Shown piece by piece: positions 8,666 through 17,117 of a stretch of DNA of 64,000 nucleotides. A model generated the notes under the pieces. The model was not told the DNA's origin, ran no database searches, and saw only the letters and a program-made list of their open reading frames with translations. The DNA lies in contig JAXDZG010000022.1 in assembly GCA_034086985.1 (NCBI GenBank), positions 124,001 to 188,000 of the forward strand. Direction: 5' to 3'. The stretch is from Phascolarctobacterium_A sp034086985 (GTDB taxonomy: Bacteria > Bacillota > Negativicutes > Acidaminococcales > Acidaminococcaceae). Every line of letters starts with the position of its first letter. Position 1 is the stretch's first letter. The translations under genes were made by a program, and so were the position numbers.

Positions 8666-9673
8666 TTATTTAACTACTTCTGCACCCTTCAAAACATCTT
8701 CCGGAACCTTAAGGCCAATCTTTTCAGCTTCCTTCATGTTAACCATAGCTTTGAATTCCTTTTGTGCTTGAATAGCCATATCAGCAGGTTTGGATTTGCC
8801 GCCGAGGATATCAGCTGCCATTTCGCCAGCTTGGAAGCCCAGCTTGTAGTAGTCAACGCCCAGGGTTGCTACGCCACCGGCCTTAACCATACCGCCTTCG
8901 CCGCAGATTACGGGCAGCTTAGCTTCTTCAGTTACAGAAACCAGAGTGGGCATTGCAGATGCCAAAACGTTATCGGTGGGCACATAGATAGCCTGTACCT
9001 TGCCCAGCAGGCTGCGAGCAGCTTGTTGAATGTCGTTAACGTTGGAAACAGTTGCTTCCTTAATGGTTACGCCCTTAGCATTAGCAGCCTTCTTCAGGAT
9101 GTCCACCTGCAGCTGGGAGTTAACCTCACTGGAGCAATAAATGGTACCTACGGATTTAGCATTGGGAACCAGCTTCAAGAGCAGGTCTAATTGTTGCTCT
9201 ACAGGGTTCATATCGGTGGTGCCGGTAACATTGGTACCCGGTTTGGCGTTATCCTTAACCAGCTTAGCAGCCTTGTAATCGGTTACAGCGGTTGCTACGA
9301 TAGGAATATCGCTGGTTACGTTAGCCACAGTTTGTGCAGCCGGAGTAGCAATAGCGCAAATCAGGTTCACCTTATTGTTAACAAAGCGGTGAGCGATATT
9401 TTGCAGATTGGATTGGTCTGCTTGCGCGTTTTGACGGTCATAAGCAATGTTTTGGCCTTCCTTGTAGCCCTTAGAAGCCAAGCCTTCTACAAAGCCCTTA
9501 TTGGCAGCATCCAAAGCAGCATGCTCAACCAATTGGACAATACCTACATTTACCTTCTCAGCCTTTTTCGGAGCTTCCTTCTTGTCGCCACCGCAGCCCA
9601 GAACACCCAGGGCCAGGGTCAGCATAAGTCCGGCAGCCAATGCCTTAATTTTAGAAGTTTTTAAAGAAATCAT
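8666..9673 (-). CDS. ABC transporter substrate-binding lipoprotein (TrpX-like)
   Basis: Periplasmic, lipid-anchored solute receptor, about 335 residues, of the ABC_sub_bind (PF04392) type. Seen: signal peptide with lipobox LGVLGCGG near residue 27, then the two-lobed fold with NVGIVQLVEHAALDAANKG and PIVATAVTDY segments. ATG 9673 is preferred because GGAAGG is nine bases upstream; the earlier ATG 9682 abuts it. First gene of the importer operon, preceded by a good promoter at 9727-9755. No T-box or trp attenuator was seen in the leader. Confidence 0.88.
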   Translation of the reverse strand: MISLKTSKIKALAAGLMLTLALGVLGCGGDKKEAPKKAEKVNVGIVQLVEHAALDAANKGFVEGLASKGYKEGQNIAYDRQNAQADQSNLQNIAHRFVNNKVNLICAIATPAAQTVANVTSDIPIVATAVTDYKAAKLVKDNAKPGTNVTGTTDMNPVEQQLDLLLKLVPNAKSVGTIYCSSEVNSQLQVDILKKAANAKGVTIKEATVSNVNDIQQAARSLLGKVQAIYVPTDNVLASAMPTLVSVTEEAKLPVICGEGGMVKAGGVATLGVDYYKLGFQAGEMAADILGGKSKPADMAIQAQKEFKAMVNMKEAEKIGLKVPEDVLKGAEVVK

Positions 9674-9726
9674 TTTTACCATCCTTCCATACTACATAGA
9701 TTTACGTATATACTGTAGATAGATTT

Positions 9727-9755
9727 ATTGTATACTCTTTTAGCTCACTTGTAAA
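9727..9755 (-). promoter_or_regulatory. Sigma-A type promoter for the TrpX-like operon
   Basis: Minus-strand TTTACA, 17-base spacer, TACAAT, about 54 bases before the start at 9673. Spacing is ideal. Confidence 0.7.
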
Positions 9756-9781
9756 TATCCTTGTGAAATTTTTATGAAAAT

Positions 9782-10102
9782 TTATTGTTTCACTTCTTCC
9801 ATGAGCTCAAACAGAATGCCATCCTTCATGATAAAGGCGATGCGGGTGTGCTCATCGGCCATCCAGGGCTCTACAATAACCTTGTTTTCGGCTAATTGCT
9901 TATCCAGATCATCCACCTTATAGGCTACATGCACCAGAGTTTGCAGCTCCTCAGGCAGCGGAGTATCCTTTTCAAAGCGCAGATACTCGATATGGAATTC
10001 ATTGGTGTCGGGAGTAATAATATGAGTTTTAATGCCTTCAGCATAAATTTCGCCTTCACGAGCGATATCGGTGGGTACACCCACATGCATAAATTCTTTC
10101 AT
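9782..10102 (-). CDS. VOC-family (glyoxalase-like) protein
   Basis: 106-residue single-domain protein with the beta-alpha-beta-beta-beta layout of the vicinal-oxygen-chelate family: MHVGVPTDI at the N terminus, HVAYKVDDLDKQL in the middle, ILFELMEEVKQ at the end. Likely metal ligands are His6 and Glu residues of FELME. Its start codon abuts the aldolase stop codon, so it is coupled to that gene and is the last gene of the dihydroxyacetone-kinase operon. A role in handling a reactive ketone or ketose intermediate is inference. Confidence 0.72.
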   Translation of the reverse strand: MKEFMHVGVPTDIAREGEIYAEGIKTHIITPDTNEFHIEYLRFEKDTPLPEELQTLVHVAYKVDDLDKQLAENKVIVEPWMADEHTRIAFIMKDGILFELMEEVKQ

Positions 10103-10984
10103 TTACTTCACATCCTTCTTCCATAATTCATAAGCCTTAAGGGCCTCTTCCGGCTTAGCGTTTTCATGTACTACCATGCGAATAGCGCGCAACATAGCTT
10201 TAGGGCACTCGGCCTGCAACACATTGCGGCCCATATCCACACCGGCAGCACCCTGGCTTACAGCGCGATAAGCCATATCCAGAGCTTCATTTTCAGGAAT
10301 CTTCTTGCCGCCGGCAATAACGATGGGCACGGGGCAGGCAGCAGTGATCTGCTCAAAATTCTCGCAGTAATAGGTCTTGATAATATGCGCACCCTGCTCG
10401 GCCAACAGACGCGTTGCCAGAGAGAAGTAACGAGTGGTGCGCTCCATTTCCTTGCCCACAGCTACCACGCCCAGCACAGGAATGCCATATTTTTCGCCGT
10501 TATTTACATAATAAGACAGAGTGCGCAGGGAGTCCAGCTCGCCCTCAGCGCCTACGAAGCATTGCACTGCCATGCAGGAAGCATTCATGCGAATAGCATC
10601 TTCGATATCCACGCCGGCGGAGCCAAAGCTCATATCGTCCTTGAGCACGCTGGTATCAGCGGTGCAGCGCAAAGCAACAGCTTTGCGGTGATTAGCCGGG
10701 ATGCAGGTGCGCAGAGCGCCGCGGGTTGCCATGAGGCAATCCGCATACTGCATCAGCGGCGGAATTACTAAGTCCAAACGTTCGAGACCCGCAGTGGAGC
10801 CCATAATATAGCCATGGTCAAAGGCCAGCATAATGGTGCGGCCATCATCTCCGAAAATTTCGGAGAGGCGGCGCTGCATGCCCCAGCCAGCGCTCTGATG
10901 ACCCTTCACAGGGAAGGTCTGTAGAGGCGGCTTGATGCCGATGCCGTAGTCTTTTGCTAAAATGTTACCGTCTTTATCTGCCAT
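10103..10984 (-). CDS. LsrF-like class I aldolase/thiolase (DeoC/LacD superfamily)
   Basis: 293-residue TIM-barrel enzyme closest in pattern to LsrF (3-hydroxy-5-phosphonooxypentane-2,4-dione thiolase of AI-2 breakdown) and DhnA-type aldolases. Seen: TIMLAFDHGYIMGS near residue 50, CLMATRGALR near 83, Schiff-base Lys in HIIKTYYCENF near 204, IVIAGGKK near 221 and GVDMGRNV near 245. No other lsr genes are nearby; the partners are dhaL and dhaK, so making or cleaving a dihydroxyacetone-phosphate adduct is plausible. AGGAGGT precedes the start and abuts the outer stem of the structured element at 10998-11098. Confidence 0.78.
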   Translation of the reverse strand: MADKDGNILAKDYGIGIKPPLQTFPVKGHQSAGWGMQRRLSEIFGDDGRTIMLAFDHGYIMGSTAGLERLDLVIPPLMQYADCLMATRGALRTCIPANHRKAVALRCTADTSVLKDDMSFGSAGVDIEDAIRMNASCMAVQCFVGAEGELDSLRTLSYYVNNGEKYGIPVLGVVAVGKEMERTTRYFSLATRLLAEQGAHIIKTYYCENFEQITAACPVPIVIAGGKKIPENEALDMAYRAVSQGAAGVDMGRNVLQAECPKAMLRAIRMVVHENAKPEEALKAYELWKKDVK

Positions 10985-10997
10985 ATAAGAACCTCCT

Positions 10998-11098
10998 AGA
11001 CCGCGTATAAGGCACCATCTACTTCGTCGGAACTCCTAGGAGTATTTCCGATACGCCGTCGTCGTTCCGCCTCGTATCTAGCACCTTCTCCGCGGTCT
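10998..11098 (-). ncRNA. Structured intergenic element, copy 1 (covarying pair)
   Basis: 101-nt element between dhaK and the LsrF-like gene. Read on the minus strand: outer stem GACCGCG/CGCGGUC, then AAGGUG/UGCCUU, hairpin GAUACG/CGUAUC, and CGGAAC inside that hairpin loop complementary to GUUCCG downstream, giving a pseudoknot or alternative helix. A palindrome ACTCCTAGGAGT lies between. The second copy at 26187-26285 keeps every helix while changing its bases. The 3' edge touches the ribosome binding site of the next gene, so it may control translation. Family not recognised. Confidence 0.7.
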
Positions 11099-11113
11099 TA
11101 ATTAGTCGTAATA

Positions 11114-12106
11114 TTAGTTTTTGAAATACGGAGTGCGAGCAGGTGCCTTCCACAGGGCGATCATTTCGTCGTCCATGCGAGCGATGCTCATTTGGAAGCC
11201 AGCGGTTTCTTGAACGGTCAGGATTTCGCCAACCATGTTAGCCACAACCTCGATACCCTTTTCAGCCAGCATCTTGTGTACAGCACGGAAAACAATCAAT
11301 TGCTCCATCAAGGTAGTAGCGCCACTGCCGTTGATAACAACCATCAGCTTTTCGCCAGCCTTAACGTCCAGATCCTTCAGCAAAGCATTCAGCATAATAG
11401 CTGCGGTTTCGTCAGCAGATTTCATGGGTTGGCTGCCGCCGCCACCTTCGCCGTGTTGGCCCATGCCAACTTCCATGATGCCCTCTTCAATATGAGCGAT
11501 TTCCATGCCGGTTGCAGGATGGGTTGCACCCTTAGTAGCAACAGCGATGGTAGCCATGTTATCAGCAAAGCGTTGAGCAATAGCAGCAACCTCTTCCAAT
11601 GATTTGCCTTGAGCAGCAGCTGCACCGGCAATATGATACAGAGGTACGCAGCCAACCAAGCCACGGCGGTCGTCAGCATTCTCGCGAGGTGCGTTAGCAA
11701 TATCCTCTTGGGTAACAACCTTGATTACAGGAATGCCCAGCTTTTTGATTTGCTTCATGGTCAAATTACCGGTCAGCATATCACCAGCATGGTTCAAAAC
11801 TACGAAAAGCACGCCATGTCCCTTGTCAGCCATCTTAATAGCTTCAACACAGGCTTGAGGGCCGGGAGCGGCAAAAATATTACCGGCTACGGAAATATCG
11901 ATCATGCCTTCGCCAACGAAGCCGCTGATAGCGGGCTCATGGCCGGTGCCGCCCAAGGTAACGATGGTTACACGGTCAGCTTCAGCCAATTTCTTGTTGA
12001 CAATAAGATTGCCTTGCTCCAAGGAAATCAAATCAGCATTGGCCAGTGCCAAGCCTTCCAATAATTCATTAGTTAAATCCTCAGGTTTGTTGATAAATTT
12101 TTGCAT
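11114..12106 (-). CDS. dhaK: Dihydroxyacetone kinase, DhaK subunit
   Basis: Binds dihydroxyacetone covalently and, with DhaL, yields dihydroxyacetone phosphate. 330 residues, normal length. Seen: VTLGGTGHEPAISGFVG near residue 50, VLNHAGDMLTGN near 105, and the hemiaminal His region EVGMGQHGEGGG near 213. AAGGAGG lies at good spacing. It follows dhaL by 30 bases. No DhaM phosphoryl-transfer subunit is encoded here, so the phosphate donor (PTS via an unlinked DhaM, or ATP) is open. Confidence 0.94.
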   Translation of the reverse strand: MQKFINKPEDLTNELLEGLALANADLISLEQGNLIVNKKLAEADRVTIVTLGGTGHEPAISGFVGEGMIDISVAGNIFAAPGPQACVEAIKMADKGHGVLFVVLNHAGDMLTGNLTMKQIKKLGIPVIKVVTQEDIANAPRENADDRRGLVGCVPLYHIAGAAAAQGKSLEEVAAIAQRFADNMATIAVATKGATHPATGMEIAHIEEGIMEVGMGQHGEGGGGSQPMKSADETAAIMLNALLKDLDVKAGEKLMVVINGSGATTLMEQLIVFRAVHKMLAEKGIEVVANMVGEILTVQETAGFQMSIARMDDEMIALWKAPARTPYFKN

Positions 12107-12136
12107 GTTAAGTGCCTCCTTATTTTATCTTCAAAA

Positions 12137-12754
12137 TTAAATTGCTTCTGCCATTTTCGTGAATAACAAAGCCATGGATACGGCGCCAGGGTCTTTAGTT
12201 CCCAAGCTGCGCTCGCCCACGTTTTTGGCTCTGCCAAAACGTGCCACCATGTTTGCTGTTGCCTCGGCGCCCTTATTAGCCGCCTCGGCCATAGCAGCAA
12301 AAATTTCCTTAACATCGCCCTCGCAGGCGATGCCTGCGTCCAAAGCGGGATAAAGCGCATCCACCATAGTCTTATCGCCAAGCTTAGCCTTGGAAATATC
12401 CATAAAATCTTCCTTAGCCTGCTCCAGCATCTTATGGATACCAGCTGCATCCAGCTCGGTCGCGCCATCCTCGATGCCCTCAGCAAAGCCGCCAAACACG
12501 GTGCCCCACAACGGGCCTGCACTGCCGCCGTTAACGCCCATAAAGGCCATGGATAAATCATCCAGCAGTTCCTTCATATCGGAGCTGGTGCCTGCCTCAA
12601 TCTGGGCCTTCATGGCATCCGCCATGCGGCCAATGGTCAGGCCGTGGTCTCCGTCCCCAGCCACACCATCCAACTGGCACAGAGGAAGCACATTCTCCTT
12701 CAAAGCTTCAGCAGCTGCCAACAGCATTTTTTGCAGCAACTCTAAAGTCAGCAT
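12137..12754 (-). CDS. dhaL: Dihydroxyacetone kinase, DhaL (nucleotide-binding) subunit
   Basis: 205-residue all-helical subunit carrying ADP-Mg. Seen: GVAGDGDHGLTIGRM near residue 30 with the Asp cluster that coordinates Mg, FMGVNGGSAGPLWGT near 72, and GDKTMVDALYPA near 125. First gene of the operon dhaL-dhaK-aldolase-VOC. The order dhaL before dhaK is the reverse of E. coli. The upstream region has a good -10 but no recognisable -35 (see 12838-12843), fitting activation by the DhaR-like protein encoded at 14428-16308. Confidence 0.93.
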   Translation of the reverse strand: MLTLELLQKMLLAAAEALKENVLPLCQLDGVAGDGDHGLTIGRMADAMKAQIEAGTSSDMKELLDDLSMAFMGVNGGSAGPLWGTVFGGFAEGIEDGATELDAAGIHKMLEQAKEDFMDISKAKLGDKTMVDALYPALDAGIACEGDVKEIFAAMAEAANKGAEATANMVARFGRAKNVGERSLGTKDPGAVSMALLFTKMAEAI

Positions 12755-12837
12755 TCTATCATCCTACCTTTCATTGTTAATAGCTTCGTTGGGCACATTG
12801 CCTAGTTAATAGATATACTTTTCTAAAAGTTTCTATT

Positions 12838-12843
12838 ATTATA
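12838..12843 (-). promoter_or_regulatory. -10 element upstream of dhaL lacking a -35 match
   Basis: TATAAT on the minus strand, about 84 bases before dhaL. The 17-base-distant hexamer is GTATAT, unlike TTGACA, and no GG-N10-GC sigma-54 pair is present. This suits an activator-dependent housekeeping-sigma promoter. Confidence 0.45.
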
Positions 12844-12920
12844 AGACGCAGTTCTGCCACATATACCTTATGTTAATTCTCCAATAGGTTGTACTATTCC
12901 TGCTAACAAGTAAAAAAAAT

Positions 12921-12947
12921 ACTGCCAGAGCCCTAAGCTCTGACAGT
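12921..12947 (-). terminator. Intrinsic terminator after the M23 peptidase gene
   Basis: Stem ACTGCCAGAGC/GCTCTGACAGT, then ATTTTTTTTAC on the minus strand. It is 7 bases past the stop codon. Confidence 0.85.
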
Positions 12948-12953
12948 AAAGCC

Positions 12954-14135
12954 TTATACGTAATTGAGTGGATTAACCTGCTTGCCATATTTCAGCACTT
13001 CAAAATGCAGGTGGGGACCGGTGCTATAGCCGCTGGAGCCCACATAGCCAATAATCTGGCCCTTTTTTACATAGGTACCAGCGCTTACAGCTAAGCTGCT
13101 CATATGAGCATAGGCAGTTTGCAGGCCGAAATCATGGCTGATGCGAATGTAACGGCCATAGCCGCCGTACCAGCCGGACTGCTGCACATAGCCGGAGGCT
13201 GCTGCATAAACAGGAGCGCCATAATAGTTAGCAATATCGATACCGGAATGCCAGGTATAATCATAGCCACCGAAGGGATTGGTGCGACCACCGAAATAAG
13301 AGGTGATTTCACCACCGGCAGTGGGCCATTGGCTGGGAGTAACATCACGGCGATAGTTTTCGCTTTCGATAGCACTTAAGATATTTTCCAAATCAGCCTT
13401 TTTGGCCTTGGCCTCATGGCTGATATTCTTTTCCTGCTCCATGATGTAGCCCATGGGACTGCTGTCGCCCAAGCTGGGACCACCCTTACCGGCAAAGGCA
13501 GCAACATCTGTCTTAGGAGGCAGCTTAGTACCATTTTTCGCCATTTCCTGACGCACCTTGTCCTCTAATTGGGACAAATAGGCCAGCTGCTGCTGGTTCT
13601 TTTCAGCCATCTTTTGTAGCTCCTGAATGGTCTGCTCCTGGGCCTTTTTCGTAGCCTTATATTCGGCAATTTCCCGCTTTTGAGTTTCGTTTTGAATAGC
13701 AAAATGAGCCAGCACACCGATGGTCACGGATACAACCACAAGGAAAGCAGCTACACCACTAAAGGCGTATTTCAAATGAGCTTTCTTGACATGCTTTTTC
13801 GCAATATGGGAGCCATCGGCCGGAATGAGCCAGAATGTAAAATGCTGGTTGGCATGCCACACCTTGCGGCACATCCCATAACGCTGCTGCATCTTGGCAG
13901 AGCATTCATGGGCATATGCGTCCAGCCTGCCAGTGAGCTGGGTATATCTGCGGTTGACACGGGCCTTGAGCATAGTCAGCTGCAGCTTAACAATAGCTAT
14001 AATCGTTTGCAGTTTAACAAGCAAACTACTCCACGCATTCTTAATTTTCATGTTCACTGTTTGCATAAAATTATAAACAGACTCACCGCTGCGTTGTATA
14101 ATTAATTTAATTTGTTCTAGGAAACTACCCTGCAT
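12954..14135 (-). CDS. Membrane-anchored M23 (LytM) peptidase
   Basis: 393 residues. N-terminal cytoplasmic basic/amphipathic region (1-120), one membrane segment about 122-146 (AFSGVAAFLVVVSVTIGVLA), a coiled coil about 148-190 and a C-terminal M23 domain about 275-393. Zinc ligands visible: HSGIDIA (H and D) and the final GPHLHFEV (HxH); YAHMSSL supplies the catalytic His. Acts on peptidoglycan cross-links or as a division-type activator. The long cytoplasmic N-terminal region before the membrane segment is unusual for the family. Own terminator and GAGGAG site indicate a single-gene unit. Confidence 0.88.
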   Translation of the reverse strand: MQGSFLEQIKLIIQRSGESVYNFMQTVNMKIKNAWSSLLVKLQTIIAIVKLQLTMLKARVNRRYTQLTGRLDAYAHECSAKMQQRYGMCRKVWHANQHFTFWLIPADGSHIAKKHVKKAHLKYAFSGVAAFLVVVSVTIGVLAHFAIQNETQKREIAEYKATKKAQEQTIQELQKMAEKNQQQLAYLSQLEDKVRQEMAKNGTKLPPKTDVAAFAGKGGPSLGDSSPMGYIMEQEKNISHEAKAKKADLENILSAIESENYRRDVTPSQWPTAGGEITSYFGGRTNPFGGYDYTWHSGIDIANYYGAPVYAAASGYVQQSGWYGGYGRYIRISHDFGLQTAYAHMSSLAVSAGTYVKKGQIIGYVGSSGYSTGPHLHFEVLKYGKQVNPLNYV

Positions 14136-14346
14136 TACGCCACTCCTCTATCATTTTAAACAGGGTTTCACGCTACTTAACCCCTGTTTTTTAGCCATTT
14201 GGTTTACAGAAATACAGTGATATTATAATACTTTTAGGGATTTTAGTCAAAAGCTTTTTGCTTATCTCTGGCAGCAGCCAGGCTGATATGCTAGCTATAA
14301 TGGCTAATTATATCCATAAAGATTATAGATATACAAACGCAAAGAA

Positions 14347-14378
14347 ATAACCGCGAGTAAAAAATGCCTCGCGGTTAT
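14347..14378 (-). terminator. Intrinsic terminator after the DhaR-like regulator
   Basis: 11-bp stem ATAACCGCGAG/CTCGCGGTTAT, minus-strand tail TTTCTTTGCG. It lies 50 bases past the stop. The rest of the gap 14136-14427 shows only AT-rich sequence. Confidence 0.7.
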
Positions 14379-14427
14379 ATTTTACCAAAGGAAAATTTCT
14401 TTAAAAATTAATTTACTTACGTTAGTC

Positions 14428-16308
14428 TTATTCGGTTTTGGGACCCAAGCCGTACTTTTTCAGATAACGATAAAGAGTTACACGGCTCACATCCAGCATG
14501 GAGGCCAGCTTAGAAATATTGCCACCAGCGGATTTCCAAGCGGCAATAAAGGCTTCCTTGTCGTACTTCCAGGAGCGCTCCAGAGTCTTATCACCGGGCA
14601 GCTTAATATTTTCCGCCTCGATAATGCTACCGGGAGTGTGGAAAAAGGCTTGCTCGATAACGCCCTGCAGTTGCTTAATATTACCGGGCCAGCTGCAATT
14701 CAAGAGCAGGGATACAGCCTCAGGAGAGAGACGCTTTTGGGGCAGATTATGCTGAGCGCTCATTTCCACCAGAATATGACCTGCGATAACCTCGATATCC
14801 TTAACGCGCTCCCTGAGGGGCGGTACGCGCATGGTAGTATCAAGAACAAGCTCATACAGCTTGCGGCTGAAAAGGCCCTTGTCGGCTAAGCGCTTTAGGT
14901 TGGAGTCACAGGCTGCAATCACGCGCACATCAAAGTAGCGGGGCTTGCCGCCCTTTTTCAGCGGCGGCAGGCCATGGGTCAAGGCCTCGGCCAACTCGTC
15001 GCCCATCTCCAAAGGCAGCTTTTCAACCTCGTCCAAGAACAAGGTACCTCCAATAGCCAGCTCCAGCTTGCCGGCGGACTGCTGCTCGCCCTCATTGGTG
15101 CCAAAGAATTCGGTTTCCAGCTCCTTTAAGGAGGAGTTGCGGCACTTCACCGCAATAAGGGGCGCTGCTGCGCGGGGGCTGGCCTGATGAATGCCATGGG
15201 CCAGACGCTGCTTGCCCGTACCGGGCTCGCCCTGTAGCAGGATATTGTGGTCGGTGCGGGCTACGCGGCTGGCCTTGTGCTGCAAGGCCAAAAACTCGCT
15301 GGTTTCGCCCACCATGCTGTACAGGCTGTAGCGGCTGCTATAGCCGGTAGCATGGGCGATAGTGGTCTTCAAATCCTCGATGGACATGCTCAGCACCAGG
15401 GCGCTTTCCACCTCGCTGCCAACTTTAATAGGCATAACGGTAGTAATATCCTCATAGGTTCTATCCTGAGTAATCCAGGTAATCTCACGACGCTGGGTGG
15501 GCACGCCCTTCAGCGCCTTTTTAATAGGAATATGCTCGTAGTTTAAGAAAACATCCTGCAACCGCTCGTGATTATCTAAGCGCTTGCGGCCATTTTCGTT
15601 GCAATATTTTACAGTGCCATCCTTGCCCAGCCAGTATACTGTTACCGGCAGCTGGTCCATCATAATGCGGTTGATAGTCCAGGACTCCAGCATGGCCATG
15701 TGCTGCTCAATGGAATATTTCATGGTCAAAAGCAGACTCAACAGTAAATCGTAGGGCAAATCATTTTGATCCATGGAAAAGAAGGTGATGATATAGCGAA
15801 TTTTGCCGTTGATGGAAATGGGCGCACTGCAGGCGTCCCCATTATGGCTATCCTTAATCCACATTTCCGGACCGAACATCAAAAAGGGTACATTATGCTC
15901 CCTAGCCACGCTGATGCTGGAGGTACCAACGTCTTCTTCCAGCACGCGCATTCCCTGGATATCCTCGATAATGCGTTGGAAAAAGGGCATGGCGTAGTTT
16001 TTAATGACATAGCCATTCTCATCAATCAGGAGCATGCTCAGATTGTGAATATTAAAATGCTGCTTGCTTTGCTCGTAGAGGCCATCCACGTATTTCACGA
16101 TGAACTCGTGGGTTTTCTGATGCTCAGCAATTTCCTCTCGGCTCAGCTTGTTAATTTTGGGCATGGTTTCGTGGGGCAAATTAAGGGCGCGGCAGCGCAG
16201 CCAGCTTTCGGCAACCCAAGGATGCACGTTGGGGTCCACTATACCCTCTTCCATAAACTTCTTGTAATAAGAAGCCAGCTTTTCTTTGTTACGTCTTTCA
16301 CGAATCAT
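14428..16308 (-). CDS. DhaR-like AAA+ activator with degenerate GAFTGA loop
   Basis: 626-residue bacterial-enhancer-binding-type regulator. N-terminal sensory region (GAF/PAS-like, residues 1-310), AAA+ domain about 325-555 with Walker A GEPGTGKQRLA and Walker B GGTLFLDEVE, and a C-terminal Fis-type HTH (LASMLDVSRVTLYRYLKK). Where sigma-54 activators carry GAFTGA, this one reads EGEQQSA, so it should not remodel sigma-54 holoenzyme. E. coli DhaR and TyrR use sigma-70. With the dhaLK operon nearby, control of that operon is likely. ATG 16308 has GGAGG at eight bases; an upstream TTG does not. Confidence 0.8.
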   Translation of the reverse strand: MIRERRNKEKLASYYKKFMEEGIVDPNVHPWVAESWLRCRALNLPHETMPKINKLSREEIAEHQKTHEFIVKYVDGLYEQSKQHFNIHNLSMLLIDENGYVIKNYAMPFFQRIIEDIQGMRVLEEDVGTSSISVAREHNVPFLMFGPEMWIKDSHNGDACSAPISINGKIRYIITFFSMDQNDLPYDLLLSLLLTMKYSIEQHMAMLESWTINRIMMDQLPVTVYWLGKDGTVKYCNENGRKRLDNHERLQDVFLNYEHIPIKKALKGVPTQRREITWITQDRTYEDITTVMPIKVGSEVESALVLSMSIEDLKTTIAHATGYSSRYSLYSMVGETSEFLALQHKASRVARTDHNILLQGEPGTGKQRLAHGIHQASPRAAAPLIAVKCRNSSLKELETEFFGTNEGEQQSAGKLELAIGGTLFLDEVEKLPLEMGDELAEALTHGLPPLKKGGKPRYFDVRVIAACDSNLKRLADKGLFSRKLYELVLDTTMRVPPLRERVKDIEVIAGHILVEMSAQHNLPQKRLSPEAVSLLLNCSWPGNIKQLQGVIEQAFFHTPGSIIEAENIKLPGDKTLERSWKYDKEAFIAAWKSAGGNISKLASMLDVSRVTLYRYLKKYGLGPKTE

Positions 16309-16349
16309 GAGCAAATCCTCCCCCTGTGCTGCCTAAGCAGCATTTTCAA

Positions 16350-17066
16350 TCAGTTAACCTCGCCATTGGTTACTAAAACCCGGCGAGCCCCGTAATAGCG
16401 TGGTTTCCAATAGCTGTCGCTTAAGGAGCACAGCATTACTCCCTTGGATGATGATGCGTTCCAAAACTGTCCCTTACCGGCGTAAATGCCCACATGGGAT
16501 GCTCCCGGAGCATAGGTGGTGAAAAACACCAAATCCCCCGGCTTGAGCTGCTTTTGGGTGACGAATACGCCCTCCAACACCTGTTCATCCGCTAATCTAG
16601 GTAAAGTAGCACGGCAATTTTTGAAAACATACTGCACATAACCGGAGCAGTCAAAGCCCTTGGGCGTCACGCCGCCAAACTTATAGGGCACGCCCTTAAA
16701 CTTAGCTGCCTGCTTGACTATATCCTGCCCCTTCACATGGGTAATGCCGCTTTTGGCAAAGGCTTCCCAGTTCAGCTTTTGGTAGGTTTTGTCGTCCAGC
16801 TTGCCAGAGGCCTTCAGCTTGTGCTGCTGCTGGAACTTCTTTAGAGCAGTTTCCGTGGCCGAAGTCATTTTACCGCTGGGGCGCTCCTTATAAAGGCCCA
16901 ACACCTGCAGCTTTTGCTGGGCTACCTTCAGCTTCCAATTGCTTTGCTGCACGGTCACCTTAGTTGCAGCTGGCTTTGTAGTTGTTTTCTTTTTTGCCTC
17001 TGCTCCCCAGGGCAAGCAGCATAAGCTTGCGACCACAGTGAGCAGCGCCACGGTCTTTCTAAACAT
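16350..17066 (-). CDS. Secreted NlpC/P60 peptidoglycan endopeptidase with PG-binding domain
   Basis: 238 residues from ATG 17066, where a signal peptide begins (MFRKTVALLTVV..., cleavage near GAEA-KKK). A peptidoglycan-binding_1 domain follows (about 35-95, LKVAQQKLQVLGLY) and an NlpC/P60 domain about 115-238 with catalytic Cys in FDCSGYVQYVF, His in ASHVGIYAGKG and a polar third residue in FWNASSS. It cleaves D-gamma-glutamyl-diaminopimelate bonds. The ribosome binding site is weak. A TTG at 17108 would destroy the signal peptide register. Confidence 0.87.
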   Translation of the reverse strand: MFRKTVALLTVVASLCCLPWGAEAKKKTTTKPAATKVTVQQSNWKLKVAQQKLQVLGLYKERPSGKMTSATETALKKFQQQHKLKASGKLDDKTYQKLNWEAFAKSGITHVKGQDIVKQAAKFKGVPYKFGGVTPKGFDCSGYVQYVFKNCRATLPRLADEQVLEGVFVTQKQLKPGDLVFFTTYAPGASHVGIYAGKGQFWNASSSKGVMLCSLSDSYWKPRYYGARRVLVTNGEVN

Positions 17067-17117
17067 ACTATCACATCTTAAAAAGTTCTTTTCCCTTGCG
17101 TTTTGCAATAGGAAAGA

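Noticed and set aside
12755..12953. Sigma-54 promoter upstream of dhaL
   Set aside because: A TGGCAG sequence is present but the GG to GC spacing is wrong (7 instead of 10 bases).
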